This document shows, piece after piece, positions 53,532 through 63,010 of a DNA stretch of 64,000 nucleotides. The translations under genes were made by a program, and so were the position numbers. Origin of the DNA: Bacteroides sp. (GTDB lineage: Bacteria; Bacillota; Clostridia; Oscillospirales; Acutalibacteraceae); contig JAMPEQ010000003.1 of assembly GCA_023665085.1 (NCBI GenBank), positions 124,001-188,000 of the forward strand. The letters are read 5' to 3'. The notes beneath the pieces were generated by a model. It did no database searches and was not told the origin of the DNA. It worked only from the letters and a program-made list of their open reading frames with translations. The stretch's first letter is position 1. Each line of letters opens with the position of its first letter.

Positions 53532-53593
53532 TCCATCTTAAATCTGTTGAGAGCCTCTTTAGCTTCTGGAACTACATTCTTATTGCTTGACAT
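53516..53593 (-). pseudogene. Alpha/beta-type small acid-soluble spore protein, N-terminal half
   Basis: An AGAGGTG ribosome binding site precedes ATG and 24 codons of SASP sequence (MSSNKNVVPEAKEALNRFKM then EAAA), after which element sequence adds one Asp and a stop. The EAKEALNRFKMEAA helix is the family N-terminal helix. The other half lies at 30460-30579. The promoter and leader remain on this side, so after excision the rejoined gene would be expressed normally. Confidence 0.92.
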
Positions 53594-53619
53594 TTGAATA
53601 CACCTCTTTTTCTGTTTAC

Positions 53620-53677
53620 TTGCAAAAGAAGAATTTATTTATCAGCTCTTGCTGATATCTAAATTTCTCTCTTGCAA
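53620..53677. repeat. Imperfect 58-bp inverted repeat in the SASP leader
   Basis: TTGCAAAAGAAGAATTTA (53620-53637) and TAAATTTCTCTCTTGCAA (53660-53677) pair at 15 of 18 positions around an inner perfect ATCAGC/GCTGAT hairpin. It lies upstream of the SASP start and would fold into a long leader hairpin if transcription starts before it. Confidence 0.7.
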
Positions 53678-53780
53678 GTATAGTGTATGAAATGTATTCA
53701 AAATTACTATTGAAAAAATTTAGCAATTGTGTATTCTAAATTTTTGATATTAATTGTTCGGAGTCTTTAATTATTGATTT

Positions 53781-55382
53781 TTATAAATTTAAAACAAATT
53801 CATTGTTGCTTTCAATAGTTTTTATTATGCTGCCATCGATATCGCATAATGATATCTGTTTATTTCTCTCAACAGCATCATAATAAATTCCGTTTTGGCA
53901 ATTTTCAATAACATATCCGTTGCCGAGATTATCCAGAAGCGCCATATAACCTGAATAGGATTTTATTACAAAGATATTTTCGGCTTTAAGCTCAATTTCC
54001 AGTCCGGATGACATAATATCAAAGAAATCAAAAATAATAAATTTATTCTTATCTTTTGACAGCAGTTTTGCTGTATGTGCAATATCTTCAGCAAGCTGAG
54101 TGTTGCTTGCAAGCAAGTAATCAGAACCAATGCAGTCTGCAGAAATAACTACTGCGTTTAAAGTGTCAAGATTATCTATATTTAATGAATGAATAACAAG
54201 ACCTTCAATATTTCCGATAGATATTCTTTTAATATTATTGCTGTCGAAACTTTTTCGAGGGATATAATCAATCAGTGGTGCGCTTTCAAACTTATTATCA
54301 GCCTCTTCTGCGCTTGATCTAATTAAAATATTTTCAAAAATGACAGAGTAATTATCTGTAAGAAATTTATATTTGCCTTTTTTGTATTCAGGCTTTGAAG
54401 ATAAATATCCTTTATTGTCGATATAATTAATGTTGCTGCATACTGATTTTAGAAGTCTGCACCAATAGAATGTGTCATGACCTATATTGATGGCTTTATC
54501 AAATTTTAAATCACCGAAAATACGCTTCGATTCATATTTTAGTTCAGTGCTTGGAAGAAATTCATTTATGTTTGAATAATCATCAATATACGAATGCTCC
54601 TTGCGCAAAAACAGCATTTTTCTGTATATCTGAGGAGTACAGAGAATTCTTCCTTTTTTCAATATTATATTCACTTTTTTATCGAAAGATGAAAGTATAT
54701 TCTTGTATTGATTTATATACTTATTATCTATTAAAAGAGTAAGATTGTATTTATTAAAATCAAGCTGAGAGATAATGTTCATTACATAATCAAGTGAAAA
54801 TTTATAATCACTAGGATTAAAGAGTACCAATAGCTGTTTTTTACTGCAGTCTTTTATTATTTCTTTAGGCTTATCCTTTGAAACTATTTTAAGAAAATCC
54901 TTAAAGCTGTAATCGTTATCAGGATTATTGTCGTTAATAAAATAGCTGCTTTTTTGTTTTGTAAGATAAAGATTTATTCTGCTTTCAAATTCAGATTTTT
55001 GTTTTGGAATATTATTGAAAACAAACTGACCGTCACGTTTAACAAAATTTGCAAATAATGGAATTTCGGTATAAACGTACTTTGAGGTGGCAAGTGCCTC
55101 ATAATACTCATCTGTTTTTGGTTTTACAGGCTTAACAAAGCTGTATTTTTTAAAATCTTCAGCAAAATATTCTCTTACATAAACAGTTTTTTTCTTATGC
55201 TTTAATTTTTTTATGATTGCTGTAACATTATTAAGTCCGGATTTATAATTTTTGGTAAGAAGAATTACAGAGTTACTATCTATTGGTTTTGAAAACTGAT
55301 TTAAATAAGGATTTTCTTTTATTTCTTCATTGTATTCAAAAGAAAGATAATCTATACGGTTTGAGCTGAAATTGTCTGTCAT
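53781..55382 (-). CDS. Diverged surface-polymer transferase-like protein
   Basis: The 533-residue protein has no named catalytic motif I can read with certainty. Its middle region (residues 180-330) is built like the start of the glycosyltransferase half of its upstream neighbour: KKQLLVLFNPSDYKFSLDYVMNIISQLDFNKYNLTLLIDN and YESKRIFGDLKFDKAINIGHDTFYWC correspond to KKKILFHTDKILANGISMSM and YEFKRCFGDVKFDYIIDFSG. The N-terminal part resembles a shortened glycerophosphotransferase entry region. The donor-binding end of a GT4 enzyme (E-x7-E) is missing. It starts 14 bases after the upstream gene, so they form an operon. It may be an accessory or inactive relative. Confidence 0.65.
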   Translation of the reverse strand: MTDNFSSNRIDYLSFEYNEEIKENPYLNQFSKPIDSNSVILLTKNYKSGLNNVTAIIKKLKHKKKTVYVREYFAEDFKKYSFVKPVKPKTDEYYEALATSKYVYTEIPLFANFVKRDGQFVFNNIPKQKSEFESRINLYLTKQKSSYFINDNNPDNDYSFKDFLKIVSKDKPKEIIKDCSKKQLLVLFNPSDYKFSLDYVMNIISQLDFNKYNLTLLIDNKYINQYKNILSSFDKKVNIILKKGRILCTPQIYRKMLFLRKEHSYIDDYSNINEFLPSTELKYESKRIFGDLKFDKAINIGHDTFYWCRLLKSVCSNINYIDNKGYLSSKPEYKKGKYKFLTDNYSVIFENILIRSSAEEADNKFESAPLIDYIPRKSFDSNNIKRISIGNIEGLVIHSLNIDNLDTLNAVVISADCIGSDYLLASNTQLAEDIAHTAKLLSKDKNKFIIFDFFDIMSSGLEIELKAENIFVIKSYSGYMALLDNLGNGYVIENCQNGIYYDAVERNKQISLCDIDGSIIKTIESNNEFVLNL

Positions 55383-55396
55383 ATTATTACCTCCTT

Positions 55397-57916
55397 TTAG
55401 TCTAAAAGGCTTTCAAACTCAGCCAGACATTTTTCATTGTATTTTACAGGATCAAATTTGTAATTGTTAGGTACTTTTCCGTCAATAAATGCTTTAAGTC
55501 CGTTATAAATATCATCTTCTCCCATTTCTATAACCAGCTGGCCGTCAGGAAATACACTGTCGGAAATGGTGGCGAAATTCGATACTATAATCGGTAGTCC
55601 CAACATCCTTGCTTCAAGGAGGACCATAGGTTGTCCTTCATAAAAAGACGGCAACAGGAAGCAGTGACATTCTTTCATAAAGGCGAACGGATTAGTCATA
55701 TTACCTGTAAGAATAACACAATCAGTCAGCTTGTGCTTTTTTATAAGTGATCTTGTAGTTTCAAGATTAGGTCCGTTGCCGACGAGATAAAGTTTTGTAT
55801 TTTTATTCTCTTTATTGATGCGTTTAAATGCGAGAATAAGATTTTCATGGTTTTTTTCGTTTGAAAGTCTGCCTACAGTTACGAAATTAATAAAATCTTT
55901 GTCAGGCTTTTTTATGAGTGAAAGTTCAGTCATAGCACTCGACAAGCCATGAGTAATGTTTTCTACAAAATAGCTTTCATTATCTATGGATGCATCAGTG
56001 TAGTTTTCAAGGCAGTCGTATACACGGTTATAATCAATCATATTGAAAACATATTTGAATTTATCATATGTGCTTTCTGTGGCAAGATCTCTTCTGTTAT
56101 ATTCCATTGTGATTTTTGAACAGCTTACGATTTTGTCATATTTTTCATAAAGCTGGTAAATAACATCCAGATGGCTTTTGAATACTTCTTTACCCTTTGC
56201 TTTTCTGTTGTATTCAGACTGCATTACGCTGTGCATCCAAATGAATTTTTTACCGCATGGAGAATTTAAATATACATTTGCCCAGAAGGAGTTAAATCCG
56301 CTGAAATCAATGATATAGTCAAACTTAACATCGCCGAAGCATCTTTTGAATTCATACCGGTAAAATTCAGCAGGATATAATTCATTGTCGGAATCTGCAA
56401 TTCCGTTTTTATCACAGTATGCTCTTTTAGCATAGGTTTCAATATCGATGTTAGCCTCGGAATTACGGTATAATACGCGGATATTCTTCTGAATTCTGTC
56501 GATATAATTCAGTGTAGCATCGTTATTTGTACCGATAGCATAAAATGTAACATCATATTTTTCACAGTCAAGTGCATTAAGCAGATTAAGCATGGACATG
56601 CTTATGCCGTTTGCAAGAATTTTATCTGTATGGAAGAGTATTTTTTTCTTGTTATTTTTCAGGCTTATTGTGTTTGACTCGTCTCCAAAGAATACAGTGT
56701 TTACCACTCTTTCGCAGACATTTCCGTCATCATTTGAAACAAATTTTTCTTTAGCTTTTGTATATTTGGTATAGTCGAACTGGTTTTTGTAGTTATCAAA
56801 ATTACTGCACCATTCTGCCAGTTCTTCAAGGCTGGAGGTTGCAGGACCGGGGAGATCCTCTGCCGGAAAATAAAGTCCGCGTGAAGCCTTGTAGCCCTCT
56901 AAATCAGGTACATAGAAGTACAGAGGTCTGTCAGTTGTAAGAAAATCGAAAAATATGCTGGAATAATCTGAAATAAGTACATCTGTTATGCCTAAAAGTC
57001 TGTTGGTATCAACAACAGCAGGAATATAATAGTCTTTAAGCATTCCGTGCTCTTTCAGTGTTTTGTACATAATCTGATGGGGTTTAAATAAAACCTGATA
57101 TTTTTCAGTATCAATGTGCTTATTCATAACCTCAATAAACTGATCATATTCATATGTGCTGGTGTGCGGATTGTTAAACTGCATGCCTTTCCAAGTCGGA
57201 GCGTACAATATAAGCTTTTTATTCGGATCATAATTAACCCCAAAGCTTTTTAATTCTTTTTGTGCTTTTTCTTTATCGGCATTTAATGTCATGTCGATTC
57301 GGGGATAACCTGTTTCAATAATTTTACCCTCAAATATGCCGTCAAGTCTGTTAGCATCTCTGAAATTTTCGGTTGTAAATTTAACAGGGCTGATAATATA
57401 GTCAGTCATAATGTAATTACGAACAATATTTGCCACATTAATTCTGCCGTTAGGTATATCGTATCCGAGATGCTTTAACGGAATTCCATGCCATGTATTA
57501 ATCAGAACTTGTCCCTCTTTTTTTGTAAAAGAGGTATGCCATGTTGAATTATTAATCAGGTATTTTGCAGTAGAAAGATATTTAAAATATTCTTCTGTAA
57601 GGTAATCTGTAAATATAACGTTAGGATAATCCTTGTATTCTTCAATGATAGAATCTCTGAATTCACTTTCTTCAATTACCCATATATGCGTAAAATCCTT
57701 GAATCGCGGATCATTTAATAAATAGCGGAACAATGCACCGGGATTACATGTAACGGCTCTTCCGTAAAATGCCTCATACATAATTGTTTTATCGTCAATT
57801 TTATTTGATATAAGAGCAGAATAATAGTCTGCGCTTCTTTTAAATATAGGGTTTGTGTCATATTTATATTGAGCCTCGTTAATGAAGTGCTCTAAACTAT
57901 TGCTGTTGTTATCCAT
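55397..57916 (-). CDS. Bifunctional CDP-glycerol glycerophosphotransferase / GT4 glycosyltransferase
   Basis: The 839-residue protein joins two enzymes. Residues 30-400 are a TagB/TagF-type glycerophosphotransferase: YYSALISNKIDDKTIMYEAFYGR, LINNSTWHTSF, INTWHGIPLKHLGYD with the catalytic His, VLFKPHQIMY and ISDYSSIFFDFL. Residues 430-835 are a GT-B family 4 glycosyltransferase with the donor-side FVTVGRLSNEKNHENLI, LVGNGPN and PSFYEGQPMVLLEARMLGLPII (E-x7-E). It probably builds a teichoic-acid-like or glycerol-phosphate-decorated surface polymer on the inner membrane face. There is no signal peptide. Confidence 0.88.
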   Translation of the reverse strand: MDNNSNSLEHFINEAQYKYDTNPIFKRSADYYSALISNKIDDKTIMYEAFYGRAVTCNPGALFRYLLNDPRFKDFTHIWVIEESEFRDSIIEEYKDYPNVIFTDYLTEEYFKYLSTAKYLINNSTWHTSFTKKEGQVLINTWHGIPLKHLGYDIPNGRINVANIVRNYIMTDYIISPVKFTTENFRDANRLDGIFEGKIIETGYPRIDMTLNADKEKAQKELKSFGVNYDPNKKLILYAPTWKGMQFNNPHTSTYEYDQFIEVMNKHIDTEKYQVLFKPHQIMYKTLKEHGMLKDYYIPAVVDTNRLLGITDVLISDYSSIFFDFLTTDRPLYFYVPDLEGYKASRGLYFPAEDLPGPATSSLEELAEWCSNFDNYKNQFDYTKYTKAKEKFVSNDDGNVCERVVNTVFFGDESNTISLKNNKKKILFHTDKILANGISMSMLNLLNALDCEKYDVTFYAIGTNNDATLNYIDRIQKNIRVLYRNSEANIDIETYAKRAYCDKNGIADSDNELYPAEFYRYEFKRCFGDVKFDYIIDFSGFNSFWANVYLNSPCGKKFIWMHSVMQSEYNRKAKGKEVFKSHLDVIYQLYEKYDKIVSCSKITMEYNRRDLATESTYDKFKYVFNMIDYNRVYDCLENYTDASIDNESYFVENITHGLSSAMTELSLIKKPDKDFINFVTVGRLSNEKNHENLILAFKRINKENKNTKLYLVGNGPNLETTRSLIKKHKLTDCVILTGNMTNPFAFMKECHCFLLPSFYEGQPMVLLEARMLGLPIIVSNFATISDSVFPDGQLVIEMGEDDIYNGLKAFIDGKVPNNYKFDPVKYNEKCLAEFESLLD

Positions 57917-58113
57917 ATTTTACCTCTGAAAATAAAATAGAAATTTGTATGTATTATATATCAAATGTATTGATTTGTGAAGAGATAAGGAAAAATATAT
58001 TATTTTTATCAATAAATTTACAATATTCATAGTCTGTTAAAAAACATGTGGTGACTTGCTTTTTCATTCATTGTAGTATTTGACATGATATTTGTTAAAT
58101 ATTGGAAAAAGTA

Positions 58114-58142
58114 TTGACTATTTTTTACGAAATATTTATAAT
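58114..58142 (+). promoter_or_regulatory. Sigma-A promoter
   Basis: TTGACT and TATAAT are separated by exactly 17 bases, 40 bases before the next start codon. The divergent region of 266 bases otherwise shows only A/T-rich sequence. Confidence 0.8.
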
Positions 58143-58182
58143 TAAATTGTGAAAAATTTGTCGAAAAGACTGAGGTGATTGT

Positions 58183-59196
58183 ATGAATAAACGTATAATC
58201 AGCTTTATTCAGTCAATTTTAGCTTTAGTAATTGCAGCTGCATCAATAGGGTTCCCATTTTGTGCTTATGCTCTGGATGAGAATTGCCTTACCTCACGCA
58301 CTTATTTCAGTAATTGTGAAAATATGATAACATATGATGATAACGGTCTTAGCGGAGTAACAAGATATTATCTTGATGAACGTGAGGGCTGTTTTTATTT
58401 TTATATAAGCTTTCATGACAATGCTATAAATGATGGTGTTGATGATAGAATATATTTTAAATTTCACATATCCAATGAGATTGAAAGTGTAAGCTTTGAG
58501 GTTGATGAAAATGGTATGGATTCAAGCTCTGCAGAAAATCTGAAATCTAAGATTAACGTTATATCGGATTTTTATTCAACAAGCTGCCGAAATAAAGGCG
58601 GTAAGGTTGTTATTGCTTTTGAATTAAAGGATAAGGATTATAAAAAACTGCTCAACAGCATCAGGTGTGATTATTACTGCGGGAACAAAAGAAGCTATAA
58701 GTTGCTTGATGATATTTATCTCGATATGAGACTTGAAACTACAACTAAGACTGCTAAAACTACAGCTGAAAAATCCTTTGCTGAAAAAACTGAAACTAAA
58801 AATAAAACCGAGAAAAAAGAAAATAGTAAAAGTACAAAGAAATTTGATGAAAGTACAAAATTTGTACCTAGTCAAAGGCGTAACACAACTGCAAAAAGCA
58901 GTACATCACATTCAACAAAATTCGATGCGGAAAAGTATGCTCACTCTTATACGGAAAATGATTCTTCTTTCGCGAATGATGAAGAATACTGGAATCAGGT
59001 TATAAGTGATAACGTATTATCAAACAAGCATCAAAGTTTGGCAGACACAGAGGTTTCAGATAGTAATAATTTACTTATATATTCTGCAGTTGCTATGATG
59101 AGCATAGGTGTGATTGTTACATTTTATGGTTTATCCAGAGTAAATAAAAATCGTTCTGATGGGTATTTTGATGAAAGCGATGAAAAGAAAGAATAA
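58183..59196 (+). CDS. Secreted protein with C-terminal membrane anchor
   Basis: The 337-residue protein has a signal peptide (cut near FCAYA-LD, residue 30), a folded region of about 150 residues (ISFHDNAINDGVDDRIYFKFHIS and similar strands), a long Thr/Lys/Ser-rich linker (residues 185-260) typical of wall-spanning segments, and one transmembrane helix at about 297-315 followed by a short charged tail. It is therefore displayed outside the cell and held by the C-terminal helix. No LPXTG motif and no known domain was seen. GAGGTGA precedes the ATG. Confidence 0.78.
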   Translation: MNKRIISFIQSILALVIAAASIGFPFCAYALDENCLTSRTYFSNCENMITYDDNGLSGVTRYYLDEREGCFYFYISFHDNAINDGVDDRIYFKFHISNEIESVSFEVDENGMDSSSAENLKSKINVISDFYSTSCRNKGGKVVIAFELKDKDYKKLLNSIRCDYYCGNKRSYKLLDDIYLDMRLETTTKTAKTTAEKSFAEKTETKNKTEKKENSKSTKKFDESTKFVPSQRRNTTAKSSTSHSTKFDAEKYAHSYTENDSSFANDEEYWNQVISDNVLSNKHQSLADTEVSDSNNLLIYSAVAMMSIGVIVTFYGLSRVNKNRSDGYFDESDEKKE

Positions 59197-59226
59197 TAAA
59201 TTATACACTTAGTTTGAGGTTATCTT

Positions 59227-59868
59227 ATGAAATACAAATATGTTATATGGGACTGGAACGGTACGCTGTTTGATGACATAAAAATCAGCATTGATACAAT
59301 TAATGAAATGCTTAAAGTAAAGAATTATCAGCATACCATAGACGAAAAAAAGTATAAAGAAATTTTTTGCTTTCCGGTAGTCGAATATTACAAAAATGCA
59401 GGAATAGATTTGAACAAGCACAGTTTTGAAGAGATGGCGGCAATTTATATTGAACGATACGATGAAAAGCAAAAATCCTGTTGCTTATTTAAAAATGCCG
59501 AAAAAACGCTGAAAGCTTTAAACGAAAATGGTATAAATCAGCTGGTTATTTCTGTCAGCGAAAAAGAAAGACTTGAAAAACAAATCAGACGTTTTGGTAT
59601 AGTACAATACTTAAGTGCGGTATTGGGAGCTGATGATTATTATGCAGTCAGCAAAGTTGATATTGCAAAAAAATATTTTTGTGAAAACAATATTAACGCA
59701 CATGAAGTATTATTTGCAGGTGATACTGTGCATGATTACGAGGTTGCATCTGCTGTCGGATGTGACTGTATACTTATATCAGCAGGGCATCAGTGTGAAA
59801 ATGTATTAGAGCAAACAGGTACGGTTATTATTGATGATATAGAAAAAATTTTAGGATATATATGCTAG
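59227..59868 (+). CDS. HAD-family phosphatase (phosphoglycolate phosphatase-like)
   Basis: The 213-residue protein has HAD motif I with the Trp-Asn variant (IWDWNGTLFDD), motif II (LVISVSEKERL), motif III lysine (VSKVDIAKKYF) and motif IV (FAGDTVHDYEVASAVGCDCILIS). The small helical cap fits the Gph/PGP group. It follows the secreted-protein gene by 30 bases but is not obviously related in function. Substrate unknown. Confidence 0.88.
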   Translation: MKYKYVIWDWNGTLFDDIKISIDTINEMLKVKNYQHTIDEKKYKEIFCFPVVEYYKNAGIDLNKHSFEEMAAIYIERYDEKQKSCCLFKNAEKTLKALNENGINQLVISVSEKERLEKQIRRFGIVQYLSAVLGADDYYAVSKVDIAKKYFCENNINAHEVLFAGDTVHDYEVASAVGCDCILISAGHQCENVLEQTGTVIIDDIEKILGYIC

Positions 59869-60031
59869 AAACATCGAAAGTTTTATAAATTTGCTTTAAT
59901 ACTGTGCTTGAGACATTTTCAGATTACTATCGTTTGGCTAAATTTAACATATTGTTAAGATTCTTAAGAATAGTTGAGTTTTTAATTGGTTTATGCTAGA
60001 ATAGTGCATTATATACGAAAAGGAGATTAGT

Positions 60032-61597
60032 ATGCAAATAATTCCTGTTCCATATGATTTGAAGCAGGGAGTAGGATACTTCCAGCTTAGTGACAAGGTT
60101 AAAATTAAATCTGAAATTGATTTAAAGCTTGTTGAAACCGTTGATAAAAATGCAGACATAGTTATTAAAAAGGCTGATATGCCTGATGAAGAGTATAAGT
60201 TAAATGTAAACAAACAGGGAGTTGAGATATTTGCAGGCGGTGAAATTGGTGCTTATTACGCGCTTCAGTCTGTTAGACAGCTTTCTGAAAATGAGCTTGG
60301 TAAAAATAATGTTCCCTGCTGTGAGATTTATGACAAACCGAGATTTGAATGGAGAGGACTTCAGCTTGATGAGGCACGTCATTTTTTCGGAAAAGAAGTT
60401 GTAAAAGATATTCTTGATATGATGTTTATGATGAAGCTGAATGTTTTTCATTGGCATTTGACAGATGATCAGGGCTGGAGAATTGAAATTAAAAAATATC
60501 CTCTTTTGACAGCATACGGATCAAGAAGAGGGTATACTCATATTGGCGGATGGCGATGCCAAAAAATCGAGTGTGTAAGTCACTATGGTTATTATACTCA
60601 GGAGGATATTGCGGAAATTGTTTCTTATGCAAATGATAGAGGGATTATGGTAGTTCCGGAAATTGATTTTCCTGCTCACTCTGCGGCCGCCATTGCTTCT
60701 TATCCGTGGCTTGCCTGCCGTGAGATTGAATACCATGTTCCCGGATATTTTGGAAGTGTTATTCCTGAAAAATTGTTTAAGGAAAAACATTGGAACAGAA
60801 CACTTTGCATTGGAAAAGACAGAGTAAGACAGTTTGTTCTTGATGTTATTGACGAGGTAAGTGAGCTTTTCCCTGCACCGTATTTTCATATCGGAGGAGA
60901 CGAAGCACCCCGTGATGAATGGAAAAAATGCCCTTGCTGCCAGAATGTAATGAAAAATAATGGTATTGCAAGTGAAGATGATTTGCAGGGCTGGTTTAAT
61001 AATATTGTTCTTGAGCATCTGAAATCAAAGGGTAAAAGGATGATCGGCTGGAATGAAATTCTTTCGGCTGAAAATCTGGATAAAAGTGCTATTGCTCAGT
61101 ACTGGACGCCTAAAAGAGACAGAAAAGCGGAAAAGTATATTAACAGCGGCGGAAAAATGATTATGTCAAATCATCAGTCATTTTATTTTGATATGACATA
61201 TGCTCAGTATTCACTTAAAGATACATATAAATATTCGCCTGCATCATTTGGTGTAAATGAGGAGAATATAAAAAATGTTTTAGGTGTTGAGGGTGAACTT
61301 TGGACAGAGTGGATTGAAAGCAGAGATAAGCTGGAGTTAAACTATTATCCAAGGATTCAGGCACTTGCAGAGGTTGCATGGTCTGATGATAAAAATAAGG
61401 ACTGGAACAACTTTTTATTAAGGCTTGACAGGTTTAAGAAATTTTTTGAATATTTCAACATCAATTATGCAGTTGATGCTGTTTCAATGCCTAAAGGATT
61501 AATGAAAAAATTAAAAATTCAAAAGCAATTTTTTTATGGAGATCCTTATATGGAAACAAATCTCAATAAAATTTATAAAGCAAAAGGAGAAAAATAA
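60032..61597 (+). CDS. Beta-N-acetylhexosaminidase, glycoside hydrolase family 20
   Basis: The 521-residue protein has an N-terminal GH20b domain (residues 1-95) and a GH20 catalytic barrel with WHLTDDQGWRIEIKKYP, VPEIDFPAHS and the catalytic pair D290-E291 in HIGGDEAPRDEW, ending with GVEGELWTEW. It removes terminal GlcNAc or GalNAc from glycans by substrate-assisted catalysis. There is no signal peptide, so it acts in the cytoplasm on imported oligosaccharides. An AAGGAG site precedes the ATG. The next gene overlaps it by one base (TAATG). Confidence 0.94.
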   Translation: MQIIPVPYDLKQGVGYFQLSDKVKIKSEIDLKLVETVDKNADIVIKKADMPDEEYKLNVNKQGVEIFAGGEIGAYYALQSVRQLSENELGKNNVPCCEIYDKPRFEWRGLQLDEARHFFGKEVVKDILDMMFMMKLNVFHWHLTDDQGWRIEIKKYPLLTAYGSRRGYTHIGGWRCQKIECVSHYGYYTQEDIAEIVSYANDRGIMVVPEIDFPAHSAAAIASYPWLACREIEYHVPGYFGSVIPEKLFKEKHWNRTLCIGKDRVRQFVLDVIDEVSELFPAPYFHIGGDEAPRDEWKKCPCCQNVMKNNGIASEDDLQGWFNNIVLEHLKSKGKRMIGWNEILSAENLDKSAIAQYWTPKRDRKAEKYINSGGKMIMSNHQSFYFDMTYAQYSLKDTYKYSPASFGVNEENIKNVLGVEGELWTEWIESRDKLELNYYPRIQALAEVAWSDDKNKDWNNFLLRLDRFKKFFEYFNINYAVDAVSMPKGLMKKLKIQKQFFYGDPYMETNLNKIYKAKGEK

Positions 61598-62874
61598 TGA
61601 AATTTGCAGATTTTCCACAGGCGGTAATTGACGAAAATGTTGATTATACTGTACATGAGATTACAAATGTAATTAAAAAATACGGTCCGAGAGAGTCGGG
61701 TAACGAAAACTGTTTCGCAGCTCAGAAGCATATAAAAAAGGAGCTGGATACTTTTTGCGACGAAACTTCCTTTGAATCATATAAAATGTCACCAAAAGCG
61801 TTCCTTCAGTGGACTAAGCTGGTATCTGCGGCAATATTCCTTTCGGTAGTAATTTGCGGAGCACTGGCACTTTCAAGTGTTATTACAATGTTTCTTGCAC
61901 AGTGCATTGTTTGCGGTGTAGTAGCAGTAAGCCTTTTTATAACCGTTATGGAATTTCTGCTTTACAAGCAGTTTATGGATGTTTTCTACAAAAAGGTTGA
62001 AGGTCACAATCTTCTTGGTGTAAGAAAACCATCAGGCGAAGTAAAAAGAAGAATTATCATAAGCGGACATATTGATTCAGCATATGAGTGGAGACATATT
62101 TATTATGGTAAAAATTCGCCGTTGATGCTCACTCTTATGGGTGGAACAATCGGTGGTGCAGTTATTTCTTTTGTTCTTTCGGTAATTGCTATTGTTGCTA
62201 ATTTTGTTGATATGGGTGCATTTGGAAGCTTTATGAATGACTACAGCTTTTTCTTCCATTTCTTCACAGCACTTATGATGGTGACTCTTTTCCTGTTTGT
62301 TGACTTTAAAACTATTTCACCCGGTGCAAATGATAATCTTACTGGCACATATGCTGCTGTTTCGGCATTGCGTATGCTTGACATGGCAGGTGTTGATTTT
62401 GAAAATACTGAGGTTTGTGCAATGATTACTGACGGCGAAGAGGCAGGACTTCGCGGATGTAAGCAGTGGGCTAAGGATCATTATGATGAGTATGTAAACA
62501 GTGGAGTTGAAACTGCCGTTCTTTGTGTTGATACACTTACTGACTTAGAGTATCTTAATGTATATCAGAGAGATATGACAGGAACTGTTCAGCACAGCAA
62601 GGAGTTCAGTCAGCTGGTTATGGATTCTGCAATTGAAGCAGGTCATAATGATTTGAAATTTGCAAATGTATTTTTCGGCTCTTCTGATGCGGCTGCATTT
62701 ACACAGGCAGGAATTACTGCAACATGCCTTGCAGCTATGGATCCTGCTCCTGCAGACTATTATCATAACCGCAGAGACAGTTATGACAGACTTGTTCCTG
62801 AAGCTATTAAGACTGGTTATGAGGTAATTCTTTCAACAATTTTCAATTTTGATGAAAAAGGTCTAGGTAAATAA
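61597..62874 (+). CDS. M28-family metallopeptidase with membrane segments
   Basis: The 425-residue protein has the M28 zinc-peptidase core split by membrane helices: ISGHIDSAYEW (first metal His), then two hydrophobic segments at about 185-235, SPGANDNLTGTYAAVSAL (bridging Asp), TDGEEAGLRGCKQW (catalytic Glu pair) and LCVDTLTDLEYL, with SSDAAAFTQAG and YHNRRDSYDRL near the end. Two further helices lie at about 70-115. It probably removes amino acids from peptides at the membrane. Translation is coupled to the hexosaminidase gene, suggesting use of glycopeptides. Confidence 0.85.
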   Translation: MKFADFPQAVIDENVDYTVHEITNVIKKYGPRESGNENCFAAQKHIKKELDTFCDETSFESYKMSPKAFLQWTKLVSAAIFLSVVICGALALSSVITMFLAQCIVCGVVAVSLFITVMEFLLYKQFMDVFYKKVEGHNLLGVRKPSGEVKRRIIISGHIDSAYEWRHIYYGKNSPLMLTLMGGTIGGAVISFVLSVIAIVANFVDMGAFGSFMNDYSFFFHFFTALMMVTLFLFVDFKTISPGANDNLTGTYAAVSALRMLDMAGVDFENTEVCAMITDGEEAGLRGCKQWAKDHYDEYVNSGVETAVLCVDTLTDLEYLNVYQRDMTGTVQHSKEFSQLVMDSAIEAGHNDLKFANVFFGSSDAAAFTQAGITATCLAAMDPAPADYYHNRRDSYDRLVPEAIKTGYEVILSTIFNFDEKGLGK

Positions 62875-62887
62875 GGTATAAATAATC

Positions 62888-62946
62888 AATAAGTCTTGCT
62901 TTAAGCTGTATTACGATAACTCAGCTTCAGCAAGACTTATTTTTAT
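62888..62946 (+). terminator. Terminator after the M28 gene
   Basis: ATAAGTCTTGCT and AGCAAGACTTAT form a perfect 12-bp outer stem with an inner AAGCTG/CAGCTT pairing and a TTTTT tail. Confidence 0.85.
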
Positions 62947-63010
62947 CATCTTGACATGGATTGCAGTAATAAGTTATTCTATAAATACAATTAGCTTTAA
63001 GGAGAGAATT

